Made by a program: the position numbers and the translations under genes. Source: Jannaschia maritima (lineage in GTDB: Bacteria; Pseudomonadota; Alphaproteobacteria; Rhodobacterales; Rhodobacteraceae). Taken from it: DNA of 64,000 nucleotides. Shown here one piece after another: positions 1 to 8,208 of this stretch (position 1 is its first letter; each line of letters starts with the position of its first letter). Below the pieces are notes generated by a model that saw only the letters and a program-made list of their open reading frames with translations, had not been told where the DNA came from and did no database searches. The stretch spans positions 1 through 64,000 of the forward strand of contig NZ_JARGZA010000012.1 in the NCBI RefSeq assembly GCF_030973515.1, in the 5' to 3' direction.

Positions 1-201
1 ATCGATGGCCGTCGCCCCCTCGGCCAGTCGCATCGGCGGCTTCAGCGTGGCATGAAAGCCGAAGCGGCGTGGCGTGGCGACCCAGGCCTCCGGCACGGTG
101 GACGGCACGGCGCGTCCGGCGCGCACGTCCCAGCCCAGCCAGGCCGCTCCCAGGTCCCCAAAGTCCCTGTCCGGGACGCAGTAGATGGCATAGCGTGACA
201 T
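1..201 (-). CDS. DUF1045 phosphonate-metabolism protein, 5' part only
   Basis: The reverse strand reads from an ATG at 201 to the left edge without a stop. The N-terminus begins MSRYAIYCVP and contains the FHATLKPPMRL stretch typical of DUF1045 proteins, a family related to 2H phosphoesterases that accompanies C-P lyase genes. Its start codon overlaps that of the divergent phnM, which supports a shared phosphonate role. Only 67 residues are visible. The exact reaction of the family is not known to me. Confidence 0.75.
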   Translation of the reverse strand, partial: MSRYAIYCVPDRDFGDLGAAWLGWDVRAGRAVPSTVPEAWVATPRRFGFHATLKPPMRLAEGATAID

Positions 202-1372
202 GACCGCTCCCTTCGCACCCCTCCGTGACGCCCAGGCGACGGACCGCTCGGGCCACCTCGCCGACGCGACCCTCGTGTTGCCGGATCGCGCCGTCCGAGG
301 CCACATCCGCTGGGAGGACGGCCTGATCGCCGAGATCGAGGAAGGGGGCCACGTCCCCGAAGGAGCGACCCCCTGCGGCGGCGCGATCGTGATGCCGGGC
401 CTCGTGGAACTGCACACCGACAATCTCGAGCGCCACATTCAGCCGCGCCCCGGCGTCGACTGGCCCCATGACGCGGCCCTCGTCGCCCACGACCGCGAGC
501 TGGCCTCGACCGGCATCACCACCGTCTTCGACGCGATGCGCGTCGGGTCGGCGGCGGACGGCAAGGACTACGCGCAATACGCGCGCGGACTGGCCTCCGA
601 GATGCTCAGCTTACGTGCGGCGAACGCGTTCGCCATCGACCACCGACTGCACCTGCGGGCCGAGATCTGCTCCGAGACGCTGCTGGAGGAGTTGGCGCGG
701 TTCTGCCCCGACGACGAGGTCGGGATCGTCAGCCTGATGGATCACACGCCGGGGCAGCGGCAGTTCCGCGACATCGAGAAGCTGCGCGTCTACTACGAAG
801 GCAAGCATGGCGGCGTCCCCTTCGAGGAACACATCGCCATCCTCAAGGCGCGCCGCGCCAAGCATGGCGACGCCCACGAGGCGGGCGCGGTCGCCGAGGC
901 CCGTCGCCTGGGCGCGGTGCTGGCCAGCCATGACGACACCACGGCCGCGCAGGTCGAGGTCTCGGCCGCCCACGGCGTCGCCCTGGCCGAGTTCCCGACC
1001 ACGCGCGAGGCCGCCGCGGCCTGCCGCGACGCGGGCATCCCCGTGATGATGGGCGCGCCCAACGTGATCCGCGGCGGGTCGCATTCGGGGAACGTGTCGG
1101 CGGCCGAGCTGGCCGAGGCGGGGCTGCTCGACATCCTGTCCTCCGACTACGTGCCGGCGGCGCTGCTGCTCGCGGCGCACCACCTCGCGGCGCTTTGGGA
1201 CGACCTGCCGCGCGCCGTGGCGACCGTCACCTCGGCCCCCGCCGCCGCGTCGGGACTGGCCGATCGCGGGCGGCTCGACGTCGGGATGCGCGCGGACATG
1301 ATCCGTATCGCGCTCGACGGGCCCACGCCGCTCGTGCAAGGCGTTTGGTCCGCAGGTCACCGAGCGGCCTGA
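200..1372 (+). CDS. phnM: PhnM, alpha-D-ribose 1-methylphosphonate 5-triphosphate diphosphatase
   Basis: This is a 390-residue amidohydrolase-fold enzyme of the C-P lyase pathway. It removes pyrophosphate from ribose methylphosphonate triphosphate to give the substrate of PhnJ. Diagnostic motifs are LHTDNLE at residues 71-77 (metal-binding His), HDDTT near 243 and GAPNVIRGGSHSGN near 283, and the length fits the family. The ATG at 200 overlaps the start codon of the divergent DUF1045 gene, so a later start such as the in-frame GTG near 272 is possible. Nothing else of the phn cluster lies to the right, so this is the end of the phosphonate locus. Confidence 0.9.
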   Translation: MTAPFAPLRDAQATDRSGHLADATLVLPDRAVRGHIRWEDGLIAEIEEGGHVPEGATPCGGAIVMPGLVELHTDNLERHIQPRPGVDWPHDAALVAHDRELASTGITTVFDAMRVGSAADGKDYAQYARGLASEMLSLRAANAFAIDHRLHLRAEICSETLLEELARFCPDDEVGIVSLMDHTPGQRQFRDIEKLRVYYEGKHGGVPFEEHIAILKARRAKHGDAHEAGAVAEARRLGAVLASHDDTTAAQVEVSAAHGVALAEFPTTREAAAACRDAGIPVMMGAPNVIRGGSHSGNVSAAELAEAGLLDILSSDYVPAALLLAAHHLAALWDDLPRAVATVTSAPAAASGLADRGRLDVGMRADMIRIALDGPTPLVQGVWSAGHRAA

Positions 1373-1486
1373 AACCCGGCTGGGCGAGGCGCGGCAGCGT
1401 CGGTTGGCTCTGAGCGTGGAACAGTTCCACGTCTATGCCTCATGACCCGTCATGTCTCTGCACGGTAAGCGCGCTAGCATCCCTCC

Positions 1487-2635
1487 ATGGCGCGGGCGGC
1501 GGACGATGATGGACAAGCGATGCGGCGGGCCGGCCTGCATGTCGCGGGTCGCGCCTCGTCCGATCTCTCATCCGCGCTGTCGGTCTGGTTGGATCTGCTG
1601 CGCGTCCTGGCCGCGCTCTTGGTGGTGCTGGGCCATGCCGGGAACCTGCGCTTCACGGACGGCGATCTCCACTGGGTCCGGGAATGGACGCTCGCGCCCG
1701 ATGCGGTGATCGTCTTCTTCGTGGTCTCTGGGCTGGTGGTGGGCCGGGCGGCCACGCGGGACGGATCGGGGCGGGCCTACGCCTTCAACCGCCTGACGCG
1801 CCTCCTGAGCGTCGTCGGGCCCGCGCTCGCGCTGACTCTCCTCCTCGATGCTGTAGGCCGCGCAGTCGATCCGGGCGCATATCGGCCCGCGCATTACGGC
1901 GACCTCGGCCTGGCCGAGTTCCTCAGCCGTGGGCTGACCTTCTCGCAGGAGTGGCGCGGAGTAGGGGCGCCGGTGCAGCTCGGCTCGAACGCGCCGCTAT
2001 GGTCGCTGAGCTTCGAGGCGGCCTACTACGTCCTTCTCGGCGTGGCCCTGTTCGTCCGGGGATGGTGGCTACGGGCGGCGCTGCTGGCCGCCCTCGGGTG
2101 GCTCTTCGGGCTGTCCGTCCTCCTGCTGCTGCCCACCTGGCTCGCGGGGCTCGGCGTCTGGCATCTGATCCGAACCGGACGGGTGCCGCGACGCACCCCC
2201 GTCGCCCTCGCGCTCGCCGCGCTGCCCGTCCTCGCCCTCGTGGCGACCAAGCTCGCACAGGTCGACGAGGCGCTGCTGCGGGCCACGCCCGGCTGGCTCG
2301 GACCCGTGCGCCACGACCACGTCTTCGACTTCGCGCAGGAGGTGCTCTGGAACGCCCTGATCGCCGCCGCGCTTGCGCTGCACCTCCTCGGCATGGCCCG
2401 CGTCGCCCCGGTCCTCGGTGAAGCCGCCACGCGCGCAGTGCGCTGGTGGGCGGGGGCGAGCTTCTCGATCTACGTGGTCCACTACCCCGTGATGCACCTG
2501 ATGGACGCCGTCCTGCCGGAGGACCTGCCTATCAAAGCTGTCCTCTTCGTCGTCCTCCCCATCCTCGCGGGCTTGGCCTTTGCCGAGGCCTTTGAGCGGA
2601 CGCTGCCGCGGGTCCGGCGGATGGTCGGAGGATGA
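1487..2635 (+). CDS. acyltransferase 3 family membrane protein
   Basis: The 382-residue protein has the many-helix architecture of acyltransferase 3 enzymes, which acylate surface sugars or other exported molecules. The family signature is seen near the start (LDLLRVLAALLVVLGH, with the conserved His at about residue 50). A late FSIYVVHYPV segment matches the C-terminal transmembrane motif. The start is uncertain: ATG at 1487, or the in-frame ATG about 33 bases downstream. It stands alone between phnM and the DUF4160 pair, and its substrate cannot be inferred from the neighbours. Confidence 0.8.
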   Translation: MARAADDDGQAMRRAGLHVAGRASSDLSSALSVWLDLLRVLAALLVVLGHAGNLRFTDGDLHWVREWTLAPDAVIVFFVVSGLVVGRAATRDGSGRAYAFNRLTRLLSVVGPALALTLLLDAVGRAVDPGAYRPAHYGDLGLAEFLSRGLTFSQEWRGVGAPVQLGSNAPLWSLSFEAAYYVLLGVALFVRGWWLRAALLAALGWLFGLSVLLLLPTWLAGLGVWHLIRTGRVPRRTPVALALAALPVLALVATKLAQVDEALLRATPGWLGPVRHDHVFDFAQEVLWNALIAAALALHLLGMARVAPVLGEAATRAVRWWAGASFSIYVVHYPVMHLMDAVLPEDLPIKAVLFVVLPILAGLAFAEAFERTLPRVRRMVGG

Positions 2636-2693
2636 GGGTGACCTCGGACGGGGGCCCAGGCGGTACGTCTGAGGCGTTTCAAATGTTTGCTTG

Positions 2694-2717
2694 AATAACC
2701 CATCGTGATGGGTTATT
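2694..2717. promoter_or_regulatory. perfect 11-bp inverted repeat, probable autoregulatory operator
   Basis: AATAACCCATC, a GT spacer, then its exact reverse complement end 7 bp before the DUF4160 start codon. A palindrome at this place fits an operator bound by the product of the two-gene unit, as in many toxin-antitoxin operons. Confidence 0.65.
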
Positions 2718-2724
2718 ACCGTCC

Positions 2725-2964
2725 ATGGTTACGATCCATCGTGCGCATGGCCTGCGTGTTATCATTTTCACCGACGACCACGAACCGGCCCATGTCCACG
2801 TATTCTGCGACGGTCAGGCCAAGATCAATCTGATCGGACCCGATGGCGCCCCAGCTCTCGTCTGGGCGGAAGACATGAAGGCGAACGACCTGCGTCGCGC
2901 CATGCGATTGGTTCGCGAACAGCAGGGTGAGTTTCTCGCGAAATGGAGGGCAATCCATGGCTGA
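2725..2964 (+). CDS. DUF4160 domain protein, putative toxin-side partner
   Basis: This 79-residue protein spans a complete DUF4160 domain, with the conserved HEPAHVHVF segment at about residues 22-30 and a C-terminal helix ending EFLAKWRAIHG. It overlaps the following DUF2442 gene by 8 bases, and a perfect palindrome precedes it. DUF4160 and DUF2442 genes commonly occur as adjacent pairs and have been proposed as a toxin-antitoxin-like unit. No activity is established here; the pairing and the operator are the evidence. Confidence 0.75.
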   Translation: MVTIHRAHGLRVIIFTDDHEPAHVHVFCDGQAKINLIGPDGAPALVWAEDMKANDLRRAMRLVREQQGEFLAKWRAIHG

Positions 2965-3361
2965 CCTGACGGACGCCGAGATCGACGCGGCGGAGGAACG
3001 CGGCCGGATCGCCCGGCAGACCGAGCCCCGCGCCTCGGCCGCGCGCTATGATGGAAAGAACGACCGGATCATCGTCGATCTGACCAACGGCTGCACCTTC
3101 GCCTTCCCGCCCCGCCTTGCGCAGGGGTTAGAGGTGGCCACGGAAGAAGAGCTAGCTTCGGTTGAGATCCTCGGCGCGGGCTACGGCCTGCACTGGGAGG
3201 CGCTCGATGCGGACCTCTCCGTGCCGGGTCTCCTGTCGGGACTGTTTGGCACTCGAGCACATATGGCGCGCCTCGCGGGGCGAGCGACGTCGCCCGCCAA
3301 GGCTGCGGCGGCGCGAGCGAACGGCGCGAAGGGCGGTCGTCCGAAGAAGCAGGCCAGCTAG
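2957..3361 (+). CDS. DUF2442 domain protein, putative antitoxin-side partner
   Basis: The chosen ATG at 2957 follows a GGAGGG ribosome-binding site and overlaps the DUF4160 stop by 8 bases, giving 134 residues. The middle (about 40-95, including LTNGCTFAFPPRLAQGL and GYGLHWEALDADLSVPGLL) is the DUF2442 domain. The tail is Ala/Lys-rich with GGRPKK and could bind DNA. An upstream in-frame ATG at 2927 lies inside DUF4160 and is less likely. The role as antitoxin or repressor is inferred from partner and palindrome. Confidence 0.75.
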   Translation: MADLTDAEIDAAEERGRIARQTEPRASAARYDGKNDRIIVDLTNGCTFAFPPRLAQGLEVATEEELASVEILGAGYGLHWEALDADLSVPGLLSGLFGTRAHMARLAGRATSPAKAAAARANGAKGGRPKKQAS

Positions 3362-3421
3362 GGGGCCATCCTCGCCCGCGTACTCTCGCCAAGGGGTTCA
3401 ACCGAAGAGGAGAACCCGACG

Positions 3422-4045
3422 ATGAGCATCTCATGGAATGGCGAGAACGCCCCCGTCCCGCCGGGCAGCAGCTACGGCTATGCGAGGGTGTCGACCACCG
3501 ACCAGGATCTCGACGTGCAGTACGAAGCGCTGGAGAAGGCCGGATGCCGCGTGATCCGCGCCGAGAAGGTCTCCGGGACGTCGGTGCGGGGCAGGGACGA
3601 GTTGCGCACGCTGCTCGACTTTATCCGGCCAGGTGATGAGCTCGTGGTGACCCGTGTGGATCGGCTTGCCCGCTCGATGGGCGACCTGCAGGACATCATC
3701 CGCGAACTGAAAGCCAAGGGCGAGACGCTCCGCGCTACGGAACAGCCTATCGATACCTCGACGCCCGCGGGCAAAGCGTTCCTCGACATGCTGGGCGTCT
3801 TCGCCGAGTTCGAGACGAACCTGCGCCGCGAGCGGCAGATGGAGGGCATCGCGAAGGCGAAGGCCCGCGGCGTCTACAAAGGGCGGAAGGCGTCAATAAA
3901 CGTCGATGAGGTTCGCCGCCTGCTGACCGAGGGCGTTCGCCCAACCGCGGTCGCGCGGCAGCTCGGGATCAGCCGAACGAGCGTCTGGAGAGTGAGCCGT
4001 CCGCCCGAACCCGACGCCGCGACAACAACGGTTTCGCCAGCCTGA
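3422..4045 (+). CDS. serine recombinase of the resolvase/invertase family
   Basis: The 207-residue protein has the N-terminal catalytic domain (YGYARVSTTDQDLDVQ, nucleophile Ser at about residue 24) and the VDRLARS motif. It ends in a helix-turn-helix at about 165-190 (AVARQLGISRTSVWRV), the usual small-resolvase layout. AGGAG precedes the ATG. On a plasmid such an enzyme typically resolves multimers or belongs to a Tn3-like remnant. No transposase partner is seen, so plasmid multimer resolution is the simpler reading. Confidence 0.88.
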   Translation: MSISWNGENAPVPPGSSYGYARVSTTDQDLDVQYEALEKAGCRVIRAEKVSGTSVRGRDELRTLLDFIRPGDELVVTRVDRLARSMGDLQDIIRELKAKGETLRATEQPIDTSTPAGKAFLDMLGVFAEFETNLRRERQMEGIAKAKARGVYKGRKASINVDEVRRLLTEGVRPTAVARQLGISRTSVWRVSRPPEPDAATTTVSPA

Positions 4046-4168
4046 CGAAGTACCGGGACCGTTCCGCATGGGTCGGTCCCGGCCGTATCACCCGATGGAC
4101 CCATGAAGAACGCTGGCAGGTCGTTTCAGATGTGCACCCAAGCGGAACACATCATCTGAGCGTCGAAG

Positions 4169-4714
4169 TCAGCAGCGTGTCTCCGCTATCCCGATGACGT
4201 TGCTGAGTTGGGCTCCCAGACCGATGGCTTCGTAGGTCGGCCGAGGGGGGCGCTCGGCGACATCGACGCGGCGGCGGAGCCACGTGTGTTCCTCAAGATC
4301 ACGCAGCGACGCCGCCAGTGCTCGATCCGAGACGTTGTCGAGCGCGCTTCGGACCTCCCCAAAGCGCCGGGGCCTCTCGGTCACTGCGAGGATGGGAAGC
4401 GTCCAGGTCCGTCGGATCAACGCGGCGTCGGCCCTCCCGCTTGCGAGTTCCATGATCCGCACCGCAGTTGCGCCAACGGTCTTACCCGTAGGGGTAAGGC
4501 GATACTCCGGACGTAGCGGATGCCCGTGGCCAGGGTTCCGCTCTACCAGTTGCAAGTCGATCAGATGGCGAAGGCTGGCCGCGAGCGCCGTCCGGCCAGC
4601 ACCCGTGCGGGTCAGCAGCGCGGCTTGCCGCCCAGGTGTGCCCGAGGCGAGCGCTGCGAGGATGGCGAGCGACCATGCACGCGATGAGACGTTGACGAGT
4701 GATGCAATGTCCAT
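4169..4714 (-). CDS. HxlR-family winged-helix regulator, tandem domains
   Basis: The 181-residue protein appears to contain two winged-helix units. The first (about 10-85) resembles MarR/HxlR domains with RTALAASLRHLIDLQLVERN. The second (about 95-170) repeats the pattern with SDRALAASLRDLEEHTWLRR. It is divergent from the VOC-domain gene with only 39 bp between starts, so it probably controls that gene and itself. Its signal is unknown. Confidence 0.7.
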   Translation of the reverse strand: MDIASLVNVSSRAWSLAILAALASGTPGRQAALLTRTGAGRTALAASLRHLIDLQLVERNPGHGHPLRPEYRLTPTGKTVGATAVRIMELASGRADAALIRRTWTLPILAVTERPRRFGEVRSALDNVSDRALAASLRDLEEHTWLRRRVDVAERPPRPTYEAIGLGAQLSNVIGIAETRC

Positions 4715-4718
4715 AAAA

Positions 4719-4727
4719 GTAAGTTAC
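4719..4727. promoter_or_regulatory. short dyad in the HxlR/VOC divergent promoter
   Basis: GTAAGTTAC (GTAA-G-TTAC) sits in the 39-bp gap between the two divergent start codons, where an HxlR-type operator would be expected. The element is short, so this is only suggestive. Confidence 0.3.
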
Positions 4728-4753
4728 TAGAAAACCCATAGAAGGAAACCCCG

Positions 4754-5128
4754 ATGGCCGTCGTCTCCCTTGATCGCACGATCACGCTCGCTCTGTCCGT
4801 GCGCGACCGCCACCGCAGCGCGCAGTGGTACGGCGACATGCTAGGCTTCACCCTCCTGCACCATATGGACGAGGCAGGCTGGAGCGAGATGGCGACGAAC
4901 GCCGAGGGCGTCACCCTGGGGCTGGGGGAGCAGGCAGAGCCCGCACCCGGCAACACGGTCCCCGTGTTCGGTGTGAGTGATATCGGCGCGGACCGAGCCA
5001 AGCTCGAAGCGGCCGGCGTCCGGTTCGACGGCGAGACCGAGACGATCGAGGGTATGGTCAGTACCGCGACCTTCTACGATCCGGACGGCAACGCGCTCAT
5101 GATCGCCCAAGACCTAAGCGGCACCTGA
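4754..5128 (+). CDS. VOC-family (glyoxalase/bleomycin-resistance fold) protein
   Basis: The 124-residue protein matches a single vicinal-oxygen-chelate domain: VRDRHRSAQWYGDMLGF near the start and the closing FYDPDGNALMIAQDL motif of this fold. GAAGGAAACCCC provides the ribosome-binding site. It is divergent from the HxlR regulator and probably under its control, a common arrangement in response to electrophiles or antibiotics. The substrate cannot be read from the sequence. Confidence 0.8.
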   Translation: MAVVSLDRTITLALSVRDRHRSAQWYGDMLGFTLLHHMDEAGWSEMATNAEGVTLGLGEQAEPAPGNTVPVFGVSDIGADRAKLEAAGVRFDGETETIEGMVSTATFYDPDGNALMIAQDLSGT

Positions 5129-5369
5129 CGACATCGACGAACCAGACGTCCCTGGAAGGCGCGAACACCTCCTGTTGATGTTGGAGGGTGTGCGTTCCAG
5201 CGCGAGCGTTGCAGGCGTATAGTCAGAAGACAAAATTGCTGAGGACTTTTCGACCCCGATCATCTGTATTACCCAACCGCGGTCCATGCCGTTTGACATC
5301 AGCTGCGGACCCGCTCGCGTCGGACGCGATCCCTGATAGAACGTTCGCAGACAGAAGCGGGGTTCGGTG

Positions 5370-6059
5370 ATGACGGGGTGGATATCGATAAAGGTTCTAG
5401 CCGCGTTCTCCGTGACAATCTTTATTGGCTTGGCCGTCGCGGCCGAACCTCAGTCGGTCACCATTACCGGTGTGGCCAAGGTGTTCGACGGGGACACGCT
5501 TGACATCGGTCCGGTCCGTATTCGCTTGCACGGGATCGACGCGCCGGAGAGCAGGCAATCCTGCACGACGTCTGGGGGCGGAACCTGGGCATGCGGTGCG
5601 GCGGCCGCGAGCCGTCTTTCCGTCATAGTCGAAGGCGGACCGATCGCATGCGAGGCCCTCGACCGCGATCCCTACGGCCGCATCATCGCCCGATGCCGGG
5701 CCGACGGGGCGGACATCGGAGAGACGCTGGTCACGGAAGGCCTTGCATGGGCGTTCCTGGAGTACAGCACGGAGTACGCCGGGATTGAGGCGTCGGCGCG
5801 GACGGCTGGGCTTGGCATCTGGCAGGCGCCGACGCAGACCCCCTGGGCGTATCGCGACGACAGGTGGGCCCGTGCGGTCGCGGCGTCGCCGGACGGCTGC
5901 CCGATCAAGGGGAACGTCAATGGCAATGAAAGGATCTATCACACGCCGTGGTCGCCGAACTACGACGCGACGAGGATCGATACGGCGAAGGACGAACGCT
6001 GGTTCTGCAACGAAGCGGAGGCAACGGCGGCCGGATGGCGCGCCCGAAGGTCGAGATAG
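5370..6059 (+). CDS. secreted thermonuclease (staphylococcal-nuclease-like)
   Basis: An N-terminal hydrophobic segment (about residues 5-25) indicates export. An SNase-like domain follows, with VFDGDTLDIGPVRIRLHGID and the catalytic-type RDPYGRIIARC and GLAWAFLEY segments. The C-terminal 70 residues resemble a Ca-binding/extracellular tail (GCPIKGNVNGN and a Cys-containing end). ATG 5370 is chosen; the overlapping GTG 5367 is possible. A second, shorter thermonuclease lies at 55.9 kb. Such small secreted nucleases recur on alphaproteobacterial conjugative elements; whether they help entry or degrade DNA is unknown. Confidence 0.85.
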   Translation: MTGWISIKVLAAFSVTIFIGLAVAAEPQSVTITGVAKVFDGDTLDIGPVRIRLHGIDAPESRQSCTTSGGGTWACGAAAASRLSVIVEGGPIACEALDRDPYGRIIARCRADGADIGETLVTEGLAWAFLEYSTEYAGIEASARTAGLGIWQAPTQTPWAYRDDRWARAVAASPDGCPIKGNVNGNERIYHTPWSPNYDATRIDTAKDERWFCNEAEATAAGWRARRSR

Positions 6060-6296
6060 GAAGGGACGTCCGGAAGACCACAGCAGGGTGCAGACCAACG
6101 GGACGGTCGGCCGAAACGGTTCGAGTGTATTAGATGGCTCGCGTGCAGCGTTTTAAAAGCGTAGGGGCATGCTTAAACCCAAGCGAAACGCTTCCGCAAA
6201 ATCTGGTTGGCCGACGCCTGTCGATGAAGTGTCAGAGACGGTCACGTGGCCTCGGAACGACCGGTGGAGAACGCGGGCCGAGGCCCGCGCATCGTA

Positions 6297-6464
6297 TCAT
6301 TCATAGACGACGTTCTCCCGCCGGCCATCCTTCCACATCACACTGACCTGGCCGGTGTTCCACTCGTAGAGCCACCCAACGGTCTTCCGTGTCCTCGGAT
6401 CCAGAACTCGCTTGATCGCACGCGCTTGCGCCTTCTTCGCGCGCACCGAACCCTGCACGGGCAT
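6297..6464 (-). CDS. small basic protein, paralogue of the 42.3-kb microprotein
   Basis: This 55-residue protein shares the pattern ARAIKR-x2-D-x-RT-x-VVGWLY-x-W-MWKDG...YE with the 50-residue protein at 42319-42471, including its last two residues. The ATG at 6464 is chosen because it gives the same length as the paralogue; a longer form from 6533 is also open. No known domain is recognised. Two divergent copies at opposite sides of the element argue that the gene is real. Confidence 0.6.
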   Translation of the reverse strand: MPVQGSVRAKKAQARAIKRVLDPRTRKTVGWLYEWNTGQVSVMWKDGRRENVVYE

Positions 6465-6651
6465 GTCGAATTCGTGTTTTCGATGAAGTTGTCCCACGTC
6501 GCTGTCCCCCATGACGGCATTGAGCGCAGACATGGCAGACGTCTGCGCGAATTAGTCCTCCCTCGGCCGCTCGATAGACTTCCCCCGCACGCTAGATCAC
6601 GAAACAGGACGAATGGGAGCGCAACAAGACGAAAAGTAGCTGCGTAGAGCC

Positions 6652-8208
6652 TTGATACTGAATGGAAAATATTTCGTAGCACCCAACGATGACCTGCAGG
6701 ACTTCAAGTCGTTGTTTCGACGTCTCGCAGCTGTTGGGGCTGGTCGGCCCGTCGATGCTGACGGGCTTCCCGAAGGTCCGTGGACGCCTGATCTTCTGGC
6801 GGAGGCGATCACGGCCATCGACGCGAACCGGAAAGGGATCGAGCTTCGCACGGTTCAGCTTTGGTTCCAGGATAACCAGAAGGGCGTCAGCACGGAGAAT
6901 GTACGTTGGCTGGCGCGCATCTTCGGATGCGGTGATGCCGAGGCTACGGGCGAATGGCAGCACGAACTTCGCGCGTCTCTCAACCTGCTAGCTGAGAGCA
7001 GGCGGACTGCGCGACTTCGGGTAGGCGAAGCTGCCGAAATACCTCCTGCTAGCGAGTTGACTGAGGATGCACTGCGTACCGACAGCCGACGCCCGGTGCG
7101 CAGCGGAGGGCTTGCAGGCTGGTCGGAGAAACTCTTCGCATCTGGAAGTCCGCTAAACCTTCCTGCGGCGATCTTCGCTGGAGCAGCGGCGCTCCATTTT
7201 GGCGCCTTCCTCGTCGGGAACCATAGCATCACCTACATCCGCGCAGACGGGATCGAGAAGCAGGTTGGGTTTCACTGGACGACCAATTGGACCTTCGTGC
7301 TACTGCTTCTCATGCCGCTCTTCCTAACTTTCGCGGCCGATCTCGTTCACTTCTGGCGATTTCGGGGGCGCGCGACCCTGCTTCCGGATGAGGTTAGGGC
7401 GACTGCGACAAACGAATGGCTTCGGAAGGTCCGAGGGTCCAGTGCGACCTTCTGGGCCGTATTGGTGATCTGTATCGTCTTCGCCGGTCTTATGCAGTGG
7501 GTCGGTGCGAGGGTGCTTCCATTGAGGGCGGGCGTCGATAGCGGAGATATCGACTGGGCGTCCATCGCGCTAATCCGCCCCGAGGTGGTATCGGTCATCG
7601 AGGCAACCGCATTCAGCGGCATTGCCTATCTTTACATGGCGGTGTGCTTCTACGTGATGTTCGCGGGACTGATCCTGCTCTACACCATTGCGGACGACTA
7701 CTGGGCGACCGCGAGAGGTAGCGATCTAGGCACATCCCATAAGGGAGATGTGCCTCGGAAAATCCTCCACGGCCTGTTCCGCTGTTCGGTTTTGGGCATG
7801 CTGATGGCGATTTGTATGGTCGTTCAGGGCCGCTTCCTCTCGTCTGATGCGTCCGACGTTTGGGTATGGCTGTTCACGGACATCGCCACCCTCTGGCTTG
7901 GTCCGCCTCCAACCCCCTCCGAAGTCGGCTATGGGTTCGCCGTACATTATCTGAGCATGATCGTAGCGCTGCCGACATGCGCGGTGATGACCTTCGGAAT
8001 CATCCGGGTCAGGGTTCCGAATGCCATCGTGTTCCGCATGGCAACTGCTCTTCTCGTGGTTTTTTTAGCATATCTTTTGGTCGGTGCGTTCCCTGGCTTC
8101 GCGGTCCTGCTGGCAGTTGCGATGTTTCTGGGCGTCTACGGGCTGGTTGACCCTGACTATAGTATCTTAGGAAAGCAGCGCGCGCCGGAGGAACGGCGTG
8201 CTTCATAA
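6652..8208 (+). CDS. rcgA: RcgA-like integral membrane protein (conjugation-associated putative transporter)
   Basis: The 518-residue protein has a soluble N-terminal part (about 1-160) with the segment LRTVQLWFQDNQKGVSTENVRWLARIFG, followed by about ten hydrophobic segments. I recall this architecture and N-terminal signature from RcgA proteins, described with RcgR in plasmid transfer of rhizobia. Its end overlaps the RcgR-like start by 11 bases. A TTG start is used, as no in-frame ATG is near. A role in transport or sensing that feeds virB control is inferred from position and family. Confidence 0.6.
   Translation: MILNGKYFVAPNDDLQDFKSLFRRLAAVGAGRPVDADGLPEGPWTPDLLAEAITAIDANRKGIELRTVQLWFQDNQKGVSTENVRWLARIFGCGDAEATGEWQHELRASLNLLAESRRTARLRVGEAAEIPPASELTEDALRTDSRRPVRSGGLAGWSEKLFASGSPLNLPAAIFAGAAALHFGAFLVGNHSITYIRADGIEKQVGFHWTTNWTFVLLLLMPLFLTFAADLVHFWRFRGRATLLPDEVRATATNEWLRKVRGSSATFWAVLVICIVFAGLMQWVGARVLPLRAGVDSGDIDWASIALIRPEVVSVIEATAFSGIAYLYMAVCFYVMFAGLILLYTIADDYWATARGSDLGTSHKGDVPRKILHGLFRCSVLGMLMAICMVVQGRFLSSDASDVWVWLFTDIATLWLGPPPTPSEVGYGFAVHYLSMIVALPTCAVMTFGIIRVRVPNAIVFRMATALLVVFLAYLLVGAFPGFAVLLAVAMFLGVYGLVDPDYSILGKQRAPEERRAS

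Noticed and set aside
6134-6346. Short + strand frames after the thermonuclease gene
   Set aside because: Low-complexity translation without a ribosome-binding site; the reverse microprotein at 6297-6464 has a paralogue and is preferred.
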